Assembly (NCBI RefSeq): GCF_034931045.1
Contig: NZ_JAYGHH010000005.1
Location: forward strand, 124,001 to 188,000
Origin: Nodularia sp034931045
GTDB taxonomy: Bacteria > Cyanobacteriota > Cyanobacteriia > Cyanobacteriales > Nostocaceae
Direction of reading: 5' to 3'
DNA: 64,000 nt
A program made the translations under genes and the position numbers. A model generated the notes under the pieces. That model saw only the letters and a program-made list of their open reading frames with translations, was not told the DNA's origin and made no database searches. Positions 17,046 through 25,888 of this stretch are shown here, in pieces; position 1 is the stretch's first letter; each line of letters starts with the position of its first letter.

Positions 17046-18836
17046 TTATCCTTCCATATAGTCCTGATAAAGTTGAAAAAGCCTGGGTGCGGCATAATAG
17101 AGAACAGCTATACCAACACTTGCAAGTGCCCATCTTAAAAATCCTCTTGGCATGATGGGAGCATCTGGAAGTGGAGCGTTCGCTAGTATTCCCCCTTGTA
17201 AACGCATGAGATTAATGTTTGGATTGCCGGCGGCAACAAGCAATTGTCTGAATTGATTTGCAGCGTTAGCTCTGTTATTTAACCAATTTGGATCACCATT
17301 TCTCCAAGTGGCATTAATAATATCCGGATAGTCTCCGATTTCAGCCGTATAAAAGGTACCGACTACATGAGCAAGTTCACCATGTACTTGCGATTCCGTG
17401 TACTTAATATCTCGATTTTGACCTGGGTGACGATAGGCAGCACCTGGCGCTAAGTTTTGTAAATGCGCTTCCAGAGCAGCAAGTCCTGCCGGGCCCCCAG
17501 GACCAATTGGAGCAGCCATATCCGCAGTTTGGTAGTGAGCCTGTAATTGTTGCTTGGCTGTTGTTTTAATAGTCATTTTCGTGAGATTCTTACTCTGATC
17601 TTGTACATGAGCATTAGCCAAAAAGTTTTCGATCTGTGTGCGTAGTATATTGGCAGTAGGGAGATTGGTTACTGGATTCATAAAAGTGGCTCCATACCCG
17701 TTGGCATTAAGATCAGCATTAATTGTCACATCGCCAATCATGGCTCCACGGATGGCTTCAAATGCTTGCCAGTAAAGGTCTTTACCTAAGTGTAAGGTAG
17801 AAGTGTTGCCATCTCCCTCAAAATTGCCCAACACATCTCCTGGTAGTATGTCAAGGACAAATCCTACTGGTGAATAGTATTGATTTTGTCCTGGGTTATA
17901 GTGGGTTGTACTAATTCCAGCTCCACCTGCCAACCACTTGTTAATTTCAACCGGTTGTCCATACTCATTATTACCTCCAAATGTACCAGTATCTATAGGA
18001 GACGCACCTTGTAATCTCTGGATTTCACCAGCCATGTTGTCAGGATTTTGGATGCACTTTAAATACCAGGCTAACTGGATTGGATCTGAAGTGCTGTTTC
18101 CAGAGTATGATTTTAGTCGCGCAGTTTTCTTAGTATCTGATTGGCGCTGATTAGATCTATTCCCCATTTCGGTAGCCTCTTGTTCCAATCCGATATCATC
18201 GTTGATATTGATTTTTCCTTTCAGTTGTAATGTGGGTTTTACTCTTCCCTGTTTCTGTTGCACAACGTGCCAAGCTTCGTGAGGCAGATGATTTTCTTGA
18301 CCTGGCGCAACATGAATATTCGTTCCCTGTGCAAAAGCATGAGCCTGTAATTTAGTTGGTTGATCAGAATTGTAATGGACTTTCACATCATCCATTGAAT
18401 ATCCAGAGAGGTTTTCAATTCCTAATTTTAAGTTGTCTGGTAAGCCTGTATTATTTTCCCGACTACCAGGCTCAGGCCTTGCTTTTTTTTGATTGGGTTG
18501 CTGTTGTTGATCTGAATAATTATCAGCGATCTGTAACTGAGCCGCTTGTTCATACTGATCATCGGATTGCCGAGATGTCCATTTGGCTTGGATTGGTGAC
18601 ATCAGATGCCCTTGCTGATTAGTTCCCGTAAGCTGCTGGGGTTTAATCCCACTAATAGGAACTTTACTAAAGTCTTGAGAAAAAGCTGAATTAATTAATG
18701 CCTGTGCTTCATGATCATCTTTTGACTCCACATCATCCATTTCAGGGGACACAGCAGCACGCTGTAAAATCCCACTGACTAAAGGTGTATTACTCTTAGA
18801 GGGTGTTTGATTCCGTGTAACTTGTTGGCGATTCAT
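17046..18836 (-). CDS. DUF4157 protein, candidate CIS cargo/effector
   Basis: This 596-residue protein contains a DUF4157 domain at about residues 130-200: GIENLSGYSMDDVKVHYNSD, QAHAFAQGTNIHVAPGQENH, then HEAWHVVQQKQGRVKPT, a variant of the HExxH metallopeptidase motif (H-E-A-W-H). DUF4157 domains often head toxin-like or secreted proteins in injection-system loci. Residues 1-125 are polar and low-complexity. Residues 255-560 form an unrecognised domain with many Gly/Asn and a CxxLxP-less alpha/beta look. The last 35 residues have a hydrophobic stretch (WALASVGIAVLYYAA). The start overlaps the preceding small gene by 4 bp. A cargo role is inferred from context and domain; no activity is proven. 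Confidence 0.7.
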   Translation of the reverse strand: MNRQQVTRNQTPSKSNTPLVSGILQRAAVSPEMDDVESKDDHEAQALINSAFSQDFSKVPISGIKPQQLTGTNQQGHLMSPIQAKWTSRQSDDQYEQAAQLQIADNYSDQQQQPNQKKARPEPGSRENNTGLPDNLKLGIENLSGYSMDDVKVHYNSDQPTKLQAHAFAQGTNIHVAPGQENHLPHEAWHVVQQKQGRVKPTLQLKGKININDDIGLEQEATEMGNRSNQRQSDTKKTARLKSYSGNSTSDPIQLAWYLKCIQNPDNMAGEIQRLQGASPIDTGTFGGNNEYGQPVEINKWLAGGAGISTTHYNPGQNQYYSPVGFVLDILPGDVLGNFEGDGNTSTLHLGKDLYWQAFEAIRGAMIGDVTINADLNANGYGATFMNPVTNLPTANILRTQIENFLANAHVQDQSKNLTKMTIKTTAKQQLQAHYQTADMAAPIGPGGPAGLAALEAHLQNLAPGAAYRHPGQNRDIKYTESQVHGELAHVVGTFYTAEIGDYPDIINATWRNGDPNWLNNRANAANQFRQLLVAAGNPNINLMRLQGGILANAPLPDAPIMPRGFLRWALASVGIAVLYYAAPRLFQLYQDYMEG

Positions 18837-19087
18837 TGATTCATTCCTGTATAGATAGATTGAGCAATTTGCGCTCCCATCAAAGTGGGTTGAAAATTAT
18901 TGGTAATATTTAAACTTGCAGGTAACTTGGGAATATTCCCCCCATTTTGCAAACTCTGAGGTACACCGTTTACTGTCATTAGCCGAGATAATTCTGTTTC
19001 TATAGCCGCTTGCAATTGACGACGTTGACGCAGTGAAAGGTCTACTCCCTCTAAAATTATCCGGTCAATTTGCAGATTAATATTCAT
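18833..19087 (-). CDS. Small conserved protein upstream of the DUF4157 gene
   Basis: This 84-residue protein begins MNINLQIDRIILEGVDLSLR, then RRQLQAAIETELSRLM; the C-terminal half is polar. Short proteins with this opening precede DUF4157 genes in cyanobacterial injection-system loci, as far as I recall. The 4-bp ATGA overlap with the DUF4157 gene suggests coupled translation, so it may be a chaperone or loading factor for the putative cargo. The function is inferred from position only. Confidence 0.7.
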   Translation of the reverse strand: MNINLQIDRIILEGVDLSLRQRRQLQAAIETELSRLMTVNGVPQSLQNGGNIPKLPASLNITNNFQPTLMGAQIAQSIYTGMNQ

Positions 19088-19127
19088 ATAAAAAGCGATT
19101 CTTTTTCTGTCTATTTTTGAATTTTAT

Positions 19128-19318
19128 AAAGCCCCCTAAATCCCCCAAGTTTGTCTGGGGACAAGGCGCAAGTTTCCATATCTAGCCCCCTAAATCCCCC
19201 AAGTATGGGGGACTTTGATATCTTTGCTTCCCCTGATTGGGCAAAGATACTTGGTAATTTAGTAAAGGCGCAAGTTTCCATTCTTGTTCCCCCCAGACTT
19301 GGGGGGCTAGGGGGGCTA
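19128..19318. repeat. Cluster of CCCCCTAAATCCCCC repeats
   Basis: GCCCCCTAAATCCCCCAAG occurs twice in direct orientation (from about 19130 and 19183), and an inverted relative, CTTGGGGGGCTAGGGGGGCT, lies at about 19298-19317. AAGGCGCAAGTTTCCAT is also present twice (about 19162 and 19265). The outer copies can pair into a large hairpin. It is an intergenic repeat family typical of Nostocales and sits beside a broken gene in the CIS operon. Confidence 0.75.
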
Positions 19319-19321
19319 CAT

Positions 19322-19671
19322 TCAAGTTGAGAACGAAAGAACAAAATATCTAATCTTATCCAAAACTTTCGGCAAATCATGCATCACCTCCTGATTGCTG
19401 AATCTGAGAACTTGATATCCGTGTTCCCCTAATTTCGCCGTCCTTGACTAATCATATTCTGCCCGACTGGTGTGAATTCCTCCATCAACTTCCACAACTA
19501 ATTTACAAGCAGGACAATAAAAATCTAAAATAAAATTGCCTACAGGATGCTGGTAACGAAAACGTAACCCATTCAGTTGCTTATACTTTGTCTTAATTTC
19601 CTAGCAGTTTCTTCTATTTCCGGTGTTGTTCCCCGAATTCTATTTGTATTTTTAGGGTTTCTAGAGTACAT
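19322..19671 (-). pseudogene. DUF559 (endonuclease-like) pseudogene
   Basis: Reading from the ATG at 19671: MYSRNPKNTNRIRGTTPEIE, then after a frameshift GLRFRYQHPVGNFILDFYCP, CKLVVEVDGGIHTSRAEYD, an in-frame TAG, and LGEHGYQVLRFSNQEV. These are the landmarks of DUF559/Vsr-like small proteins (DFYCP, VEVDGG.H, G..V.RF.N..V). At least one frameshift and one stop make it non-functional. It starts only 2 bp after the AAA ATPase stop and lies inside the CIS operon, together with the repeat cluster beside it. Confidence 0.82.
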
Positions 19672-19672
19672 A

Positions 19673-21601
19673 TTAAGCAAAATCCGCTTCATTAATCGGT
19701 CGTTCTAACTTGCGAAACTCTGTCCTTGCTGCTGATAATACTATTTTCATCGTCACAGGTGTTCCCGCTTTGGCTGCTAAAAAAGCCGCATTTACAGCAA
19801 TGTTGTGGATGTTTCCCCCCGTTAAATTGAATTTCGCTAACTTCTGAAAATCCAAATTTTCTATTGGTGTTTCAGGGGGAAAAACCTTCTCCCACATTGC
19901 TTTGCGTTCGTTCACTCCTGGAAAGGAGAAATTAACAATAAACCGCAACCGCCGCATAAAGGCTGCATCCAAAGCACTCTTAATATTCGTTGCTAAAATA
20001 GCTAAACCGCGATAAGCTTCTAATCTTTGTAGTAAGTAGTTAATTTCTATATTCGCATATCGGTCATGACTATCTTTAACTTCGCTGCGTTTCCCAAATA
20101 AAGCATCTGCTTCATCAAAAAACAGAATTGCTCCCCCGTCTTCGGCGGCATCAAATAATTTGCGGAGGTTTTTCTCAGTTTCTCCAATATACTTACTAAC
20201 TACTGCGGAAAGGTCGATGCGATAAAGATTCAGCTGCAAGTCATTGGCTATGACTTCGGCGGCCATTGTCTTCCCTGTGCCACTTTCTCCGGCAAACATC
20301 ACACTGACTCCCATTCCCCGATTCATTCGTTCCCGAAAGCCCCATTGGTTATAAACTATACTCCTTTGTCGCACTTGGTCGGCTATTTGGTGCAGTAAAT
20401 CTAATTCTTCATCGGGGAGGACTATATCTTTCCAACTGGCTTTGATTTCTAAACGTTGGGCGAGGGTATCTAACCGGGGACGAGTGCTGGCTAGGCAATT
20501 ATTCCATAGTTGATGGTGGGAATCTGAGGCAGATTTGGCAATTTTGGATATTTCGACAAAATTCAGGTGAAATTGATTTGCTAATTGGGTTGGATATCCT
20601 TCAGATTCTAAAATTAATTCCCAGGCTTGTTGCTGTTCTTGGGGGGTAGGTTTGGTTATGTCAAATGTGACTGTGGCTAGTTCTAGAGAAAACCCCAGAT
20701 TGCGGATATCTAAAAAAATGATGCCTTCGTTATGAGTTAAAAATTGCCGTAGTGCTGTACTTACTGCTTTCTCATCTATCCCTTGCATATCAATATACAA
20801 AGCCAGTGGTAACAATCGGCTTTCTCGCTGCCACAAACGGGCTAAATTTGCCAATTCTGTGGTTTGGCTGGGTAGTAGTTCTACAGGGAGACGATATAGT
20901 TGCAGTTCTAATTCTTGACAAATTTCCCAAATTACAGTTTGTTTGCTCTGGGTATCAATACCTGATAATTGAAAAATGGGGAATTGCTGCTGTTGTATGC
21001 TTTGGTTGATTTTGTCAGTTATGGCTACTGCTATTGTTTCTTGAGATGGGGGTAACGGTAAAATCTCATCCTGTTCTGACCAAGGATTGAGGGGGAAAAC
21101 TATTTTAGCTAGGCGATCGTCAAGATAATTAACTCCCTTAATATAGTTAACAATCCTCTCATCTGCTCTGAGGGGGCTGGTGGTTAGGGGTTGTATATTC
21201 GACTGATGAATTTCTAATAATTGCCAGTAACGCAGGGGACGATTTGGTAAGACTACATCCCAAGTTACATGATCAAAGCAAGACAGCGCTAGGGCAAAGG
21301 TAGGATAGGGACGCTGAGGATTATCTTGAGCTGCTGCACATAGTTGAGGAATATCGGTGGCAAATTCCATTGCTGCACAGAGTAAAAGGAGCGATCGCTC
21401 AAAATCTGACAATCCGAATATATGACTGAGTATAATTAACGCTGGGGGCGGTTCTATCTCTGCCAATTCCGCCATAATTTTGGCTACTTTGTCAATTTCT
21501 TCCTCATTGTCTGACTGTATCAGTAATTTTAGCCGCGATCGCAACCAAGTTAAAGACACAGCCAAGTATTCCCCATTTCTTTCTTGCCAAGTGTTCTGCA
21601 T
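19673..21601 (-). CDS. CIS-associated AAA+ ATPase (Pvc15/Afp15-like)
   Basis: This 642-residue protein has a poorly conserved N-terminal domain (1-395) and a C-terminal AAA+ module: Walker A FAGESGTGKTMAAEVIAND at about 433-451, Walker B AILFFDEADALFGKR at about 483-497, and an arginine-finger region AAFMRRLRFIVNFSFPG near 545. An AAA+ ATPase of this build is a standard part of extracellular/anchored contractile injection systems and is thought to act in assembly or cargo loading. It begins 2 bp after the DUF4255 gene. Confidence 0.92.
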   Translation of the reverse strand: MQNTWQERNGEYLAVSLTWLRSRLKLLIQSDNEEEIDKVAKIMAELAEIEPPPALIILSHIFGLSDFERSLLLLCAAMEFATDIPQLCAAAQDNPQRPYPTFALALSCFDHVTWDVVLPNRPLRYWQLLEIHQSNIQPLTTSPLRADERIVNYIKGVNYLDDRLAKIVFPLNPWSEQDEILPLPPSQETIAVAITDKINQSIQQQQFPIFQLSGIDTQSKQTVIWEICQELELQLYRLPVELLPSQTTELANLARLWQRESRLLPLALYIDMQGIDEKAVSTALRQFLTHNEGIIFLDIRNLGFSLELATVTFDITKPTPQEQQQAWELILESEGYPTQLANQFHLNFVEISKIAKSASDSHHQLWNNCLASTRPRLDTLAQRLEIKASWKDIVLPDEELDLLHQIADQVRQRSIVYNQWGFRERMNRGMGVSVMFAGESGTGKTMAAEVIANDLQLNLYRIDLSAVVSKYIGETEKNLRKLFDAAEDGGAILFFDEADALFGKRSEVKDSHDRYANIEINYLLQRLEAYRGLAILATNIKSALDAAFMRRLRFIVNFSFPGVNERKAMWEKVFPPETPIENLDFQKLAKFNLTGGNIHNIAVNAAFLAAKAGTPVTMKIVLSAARTEFRKLERPINEADFA

Positions 21602-21603
21602 TT

Positions 21604-22803
21604 TTACAACACCCTCACTCGTTGACTTGCATCAAATACTGGCGGTTGCACAGCGCGATTAATTAATAAGCTATATACGCCATCCACTTGTAACCGGAGA
21701 AAGTATTCACCAGGGGGAATATTGCTAATATTAAAGGTTAAAATATCAGTTTTTTGGGTGATATTTTGAGGTGAAAGTTCTCTATCTCCTATCAGTAAAA
21801 CTACTCGTTGTTCTGGTAATATTTGTGGTTGACAAATTACAGTTAATATGCTGTTATCACTAATCTCAAATTGCTGAATTTTCGGGGCTAAAGAAAAGGA
21901 CAGTGCATTTGTGACTCGTTGCTGTCCATCTTGTTGCAGCAGTACAATGACAGTGTAAAACCCGGCTGGTAAATCTTGATTTTGTGTTGGTATTTTTACT
22001 GTTATTTGTGTATTATTAGCTACTAACTCTGGAATTAAATCGAGAGATGCTGGTAAACGGGAATGCACAAATCGGATAATAGTATTACCTTGACTTTGGA
22101 GATGATGACCACTTAAAGTTAGGGTTTCGCCTAATTGTATACTAGGCTGTTGATTTGGTGGTTGGACTGCTTGGAGGGTAGGAAATGGTGGTAATAAACT
22201 AGCTTGCGCCGAAATTCCTTTGTCATTAAATCCGCGTGTTAACACAGGTAAAGGAGTCCTCACCGGCAGACTACTATCAATTAAGATGACCGAAACTTCA
22301 TAAGCAACAGTAATCCGATACTGAGTTTGAAAAGTCATCCAAAGTCGGGAGATTTCTTCTAAGTTGAGATTTTGGGGTGTAATTTTCACCCGTTCTATTT
22401 GATTGTGCAAATCGCTTTCTGCTAAAGCGTTACGAATATCAACAGGGTTGAGAATGGCGTAGTCGTGGAGAACACGCATAACCTCACCTAAAAGGCGGTG
22501 ACTAATTATATCGTCGTTATCCTGAGCGTAAACTGTAATTAGGTAGTATAAATTTAATGCTAAGGGAAAATTTCCCGTTTCCCCTGGTCTAACTCGGCTG
22601 GGTAAATCCATATTGCGCCAAGCTGTATTGGGCAAAGTTTGATACAAAAAAATATTAACTTGATTGGTGTTATCTCCGTTATTTCTGGCTTTATCTGGGG
22701 GACGAGTGGTAACAATACCGCTTCCTAGTTCTTCTGTAATGCTGCGTGCGACTAAATTGCGTATAGTAGTAGTAACAGCTGCGATCGCTAAAGAGTTACT
22801 CAT
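21604..22803 (-). CDS. DUF4255 / Pvc16-type tail-terminator protein
   Basis: This 399-residue protein has an N-terminal DUF4255 domain (1-190): AAVTTTIRNLVARSITEELG, VNIFLYQTLPNTAWRNMDLP and LALNLYYLITVYAQDNDD, as in Pvc16/Afp16 caps that end the tube and sheath. Residues about 205-390 look like two Ig/IPT-like beta domains (LGETLTLSGHHLQSQGNTII; LSPQNITQKTDILTFNISN). It overlaps the upstream gene by 4 bp and is followed by the ATPase gene after 2 bp. Confidence 0.9.
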   Translation of the reverse strand: MSNSLAIAAVTTTIRNLVARSITEELGSGIVTTRPPDKARNNGDNTNQVNIFLYQTLPNTAWRNMDLPSRVRPGETGNFPLALNLYYLITVYAQDNDDIISHRLLGEVMRVLHDYAILNPVDIRNALAESDLHNQIERVKITPQNLNLEEISRLWMTFQTQYRITVAYEVSVILIDSSLPVRTPLPVLTRGFNDKGISAQASLLPPFPTLQAVQPPNQQPSIQLGETLTLSGHHLQSQGNTIIRFVHSRLPASLDLIPELVANNTQITVKIPTQNQDLPAGFYTVIVLLQQDGQQRVTNALSFSLAPKIQQFEISDNSILTVICQPQILPEQRVVLLIGDRELSPQNITQKTDILTFNISNIPPGEYFLRLQVDGVYSLLINRAVQPPVFDASQRVRVL

Positions 22804-24280
22804 GATTTCCCTCCTTGGCGTTGTTTTAAATAATCTTGCAGAGACAGTCCTGGTTCTTTACGAGTTGATTTATGAGTTCTCGGTGGTGTATTTTGAGGAC
22901 TCGCCTTGACTTCAATACGACCAATACTCACTGTAATTGTTGGTGTTGGCGTTGCTGGTACAGTTTCACGCTGATTGATTCGTTCCGATTGTCTAGATTC
23001 TAATTCCATTTGGGGATAAATAGAAGATGGGTGAGTCATAACCACGGGTTTAATTGTGGATGCAGTTTTTTGTGATAGGCTGGCTGATGGTATGTTGTTT
23101 GGAGATATCACAACATCTGAAGGGCTATCAGGTAAAGATTTAACTATCGCTGTACTCAAATTAGGTATTTTTTGAAGTTGGCTTAATACAGATGGATTTT
23201 CTGCCACAATTAGATTATTTTGTGGATAATTATTAACCTTGTTTTTATCTTTATTGTTTAAAGATTTAACTCGAATAGGTGTAGCTTTTCCCGATTTTAT
23301 TAAAGTTAATTTAATTTGAGATTGTGAATTTAGTTGCCGTTCTATAGAATCAATTTNNNNNNNNNNNNNNNNNNNNNNNNNNNNNNNNNNNNNNNNNNNN
23401 NNNNNNNNNNNNNNNNNNNNNNNNNNNNNNNNNNNNNNNNNNNNNNNNNNNNNNNNNNNNNNNNNNNNNNNNNNNNNNNNNNNNNNNNNNNNNNNNNNNN
23501 NNNNNNNNNNNNNNNNNNNNNNNNNNNNNNNNNNNNNNNNNNNNNNNNNNNNNNNNNNNNNNNNNNNNNNNNNNNNNNNNNNNNNNNNNNNNNNNNNNNN
23601 NNNNNNNNNNNNNNNNNNNNNNNNNNNNNNNNNNNNNNNNNNNNNNNNNNNNNNNNNNNNNNNNNNNNNNNNNNNNNNNNNNNNNNNNNNNNNNNNNNNN
23701 NNNNNNNNNNNNNNNNNNNNNNNNNNNNNNNNNNNNNNNNNNNNNNNNNNNNNNNNNNNNNNNNNNNNNNNNNNNNNNNNNNNNNNNNNNNNNNNNNNNN
23801 NNNNNAAGAATCGTTATTAACTACAGTTTGAACTTCATCAATTTTTGGAATTGAATTTATCTGTGTAAGTATGGGTTCAACTTTAGCCGGATTGACTAAA
23901 TTAGAAGTTTGTTGATTATCGGTTAACGCCGGAGTATTATTAGATGGAATTGCTGCTGAGGAATCGTTATTAACTACAATTGGAATTTCATCAATTTTTG
24001 GAATTGAATTTAGTTGTGTAACTATGGGTTCAATTTTAGCCGGATTAACTAAATTAGAAGTTTGTTGATTACTGGTGAACCCCGGAGTATTATCAGAATT
24101 GAATATAAGATTTTTTGTCTGTATTCCATGCGATCGCTCCCAGTCTACACCATTCGACTCATACTCACCGTCAACAGCAGAATAAATTTCCCCCGCAGTA
24201 AATATGGAAGCAATCAGGGGTTGCATCACTGGCGTTAAACCTAAAGTGCGTGTAGCCAATGTTGTGAGAAAGTCATTCAT
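22800..24280 (-). CDS. Repeat-rich CIS protein interrupted by an assembly gap
   Basis: The N-terminus (MNDFLTTLATRTLGLTPVMQ) is like that of cyanobacterial CIS-cluster hypotheticals. Before the gap there are two near-identical 51-residue units (QQTSNLVNPAKIEPIVTQLN / QQTSNLVNPAKVEPILTQIN). On the far side of the gap the frame ending at 22800 is open right up to 23356 (IDSIERQLNSQSQIKLTLIK), so the apparent separate 135-residue protein with a GTG start at 23207 is really the C-terminus of the same gene. The number of N (449) puts the two halves out of frame; an intact gene requires a gap divisible by three. The gene overlaps both neighbours by 4 bp. Its function is unknown. Confidence 0.78.
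23357..23805. other. Assembly gap (449 N)
   Basis: The gap falls inside 153-bp tandem repeats of the gene described at 22800-24280, so repeat collapse is its likely cause. The N count is probably not the true length, because it breaks a reading frame that is open on both sides. Confidence 0.95.
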
Positions 24281-25014
24281 GATACTGCTAAATCTAAATA
24301 AAACTGTCTTCTAACTGCGCTCATAGCCAGAATATCTGCTTCTCGCCAACCATAAAAGCGTGCTAATGTATGAACCTCATGCAGCAAGCGTTTAGCTTGA
24401 ACGCTAATTTCACTCCAAAAAAATGCCACTATATCAAATAAAATCTGCCAGTCATGATTGCAAGCAGGACAGGTGAGATTTAATAATATTTCGGCTTGGG
24501 GGTCACATTCAGCCATCTGCTGCGCCAAAACAGTCATCAAATCAGGAGACAATTCTTTATTATCAAGCGCAACTTCATCACGATGGACTTCTAAAACACA
24601 ACGTTGTCCAATTAAATAGCGTGCTTTGTTCACATCCTGATAACCAACCACAGCCGCTAAATCTTTACTGTTAGGTAAACGAAACCGCAGTTTTAAATCC
24701 CCAGAAGTGAGCAAATATTCCTGATTTATAGCTGGTATAGGTTCAGTAACCCGAATATCTGCCACATTAACTGTAAATTCCAAGCGTTCACCACATTTAG
24801 GACACTCAGCATAACTTTCCATTTTGTTACCAAAGGTAATTTCTCTGAGTGTTAATAAAGATGCGTCTCGTTGTCCAATACTCAGCGATGCTAATTCATC
24901 CACAGATTTATCTGGGTAAGCAAAACTCAGCAGAGTCATGGCTCTATCTATGGGATGCTGTTTTTGACCAGTTTCCCAAATTTCGATCATGTTTTGGGCG
25001 GACAATGAACGCAT
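24277..25014 (-). CDS. Zinc-ribbon phage-baseplate-type protein (T4 baseplate family)
   Basis: This 245-residue protein has MRSLSAQNMIEIWETGQKQH, then SLSIGQRDASLLTLREITFG, a CPKCGERLEF zinc knuckle near residue 73 and a second CPACNHDW near residue 185, which together could bind one zinc. This layout is typical of the phage T4 baseplate-type proteins found in cyanobacterial and other injection-system clusters. A baseplate or assembly role is inferred. It starts downstream of the heptamer repeat that separates it from the tube gene and overlaps the next gene by 4 bp. Confidence 0.85.
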   Translation of the reverse strand: MRSLSAQNMIEIWETGQKQHPIDRAMTLLSFAYPDKSVDELASLSIGQRDASLLTLREITFGNKMESYAECPKCGERLEFTVNVADIRVTEPIPAINQEYLLTSGDLKLRFRLPNSKDLAAVVGYQDVNKARYLIGQRCVLEVHRDEVALDNKELSPDLMTVLAQQMAECDPQAEILLNLTCPACNHDWQILFDIVAFFWSEISVQAKRLLHEVHTLARFYGWREADILAMSAVRRQFYLDLAVS

Positions 25015-25072
25015 AATTTACACCAGATACGAAAAGAAGCGAAACGGAGATGGGAAAAGTATTTCTCTTTCC

Positions 25073-25170
25073 CCCTGCTCCCTGCCCCCTGCTCCCTGCT
25101 CCCTGCTCCCTGCTCCCTGCCCCCTGCTCCCTGCTCCCTGCTCCCTGCTCCCTGCTCCCTGCTCCCCTGC
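25073..25170. repeat. Heptamer tandem repeat (CCCTGCT)n
   Basis: Thirteen consecutive heptamers CCCTGCT or CCCTGCC run from 25073 to 25163, followed by a slightly shifted unit. It fills most of the 162-bp gap between the tube gene and the baseplate-protein gene of the same operon. On the transcript it would be a GGGAGCA-rich stretch. It is typical of Nostocales short tandemly repeated repetitive sequences, whose unit number varies between strains. Confidence 0.93.
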
Positions 25171-25176
25171 TTCCAG

Positions 25177-25701
25177 TTAAGCTGGTTCTAAGAAACTTGG
25201 TTCTGTGGGTTCGTTAACATCATAGTCACGCTCCCAGCCTTCATTTTGTAACTGAATGCTTTGAATGGCGATAGCATTTGCACTTGCATCTAATTCGGGT
25301 AATGATTGAAATTCTGATACCCAGCAACGAAAGACTTTATAGGCGATCGCCACTTGTCCCGCCTCATTCATCACCTCTATAATGATGTCCTTACGAAAAT
25401 CTTTTAAAGAAACTTCCGCACCCAAACCAGAACCATAATTCCAAACCTTGTTCGCCCACTGTTCAAATTCCTTATCGTGAGTCACACCCCTTTCTAAAGT
25501 AATCGCTTCATATTTAGTTTGTCCTGGTGACACACGGGAGGTGCTGGGGTCCCCTCCTTCCCGATGGGTGACTACTTCTGTAGTGCGTTTCAAAGCTCCC
25601 ACTTTGCTAACTCCAGCCACATATTTACCATCCCATTTCACACGAAATTTGAAATTTTTATAAGGGTCGAAACGCTGGGCATTGACACTAAACTGAGCCA
25701 T
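25177..25701 (-). CDS. Inner tube protein (gp19-like)
   Basis: This 174-residue protein is a standard tail-tube protein of the gp19 / Hcp-like fold: FDPYKNFKFRVKWDGKYVAG, SKVGALKRTTEVVTHREGGD, YEAITLERGVTHDKEFEQWA and the C-terminal ELDASANAIAIQSIQLQNEG. It forms the inner tube pushed out on contraction. It is the second structural gene of the cluster, after the sheath; only one tube gene is present in the window. Confidence 0.95.
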   Translation of the reverse strand: MAQFSVNAQRFDPYKNFKFRVKWDGKYVAGVSKVGALKRTTEVVTHREGGDPSTSRVSPGQTKYEAITLERGVTHDKEFEQWANKVWNYGSGLGAEVSLKDFRKDIIIEVMNEAGQVAIAYKVFRCWVSEFQSLPELDASANAIAIQSIQLQNEGWERDYDVNEPTEPSFLEPA

Positions 25702-25784
25702 GATAACCTCAATGAAATATCGTTAATTTATTTGTGCAGAAAATACAGCAGTCCTCAAGCATTCCGGAAAACCACTCTTTTCTA

Positions 25785-25812
25785 TCTCTCTGCGTTCTCT
25801 GCGTCTCTGTGG
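25785..25812. repeat. Dispersed CTCTGCG repeat
   Basis: CTCTCTGCGTTCTCTGCGTC followed by TCTGTGG lies in the 187-bp gap between the sheath and tube genes. It is the same family as the repeat at 5442. The remainder of the gap is AT-rich with no recognisable signal. Confidence 0.7.
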
Positions 25813-25888
25813 TTAGATAAAAAAAATTAAATTTAACCAACGAGACACAATGGCTACAGGGGACAAAAAAACCTAATTTTCCACTAAT

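Noticed and set aside
22800..23207. Separate 135-residue proline-rich protein with GTG start
   Set aside because: The frame is open upstream to the assembly gap, so it is the C-terminus of the gene that starts at 24280.
23334..23831. Plus-strand ORF of 165 residues
   Set aside because: It consists almost entirely of N and exists only because the gap contains no stops.
24989..25180. Plus-strand ORF rich in Pro-Ala-Pro-Cys-Ser
   Set aside because: It is a translation of the CCCTGCT heptamer array and has no gene-like features.
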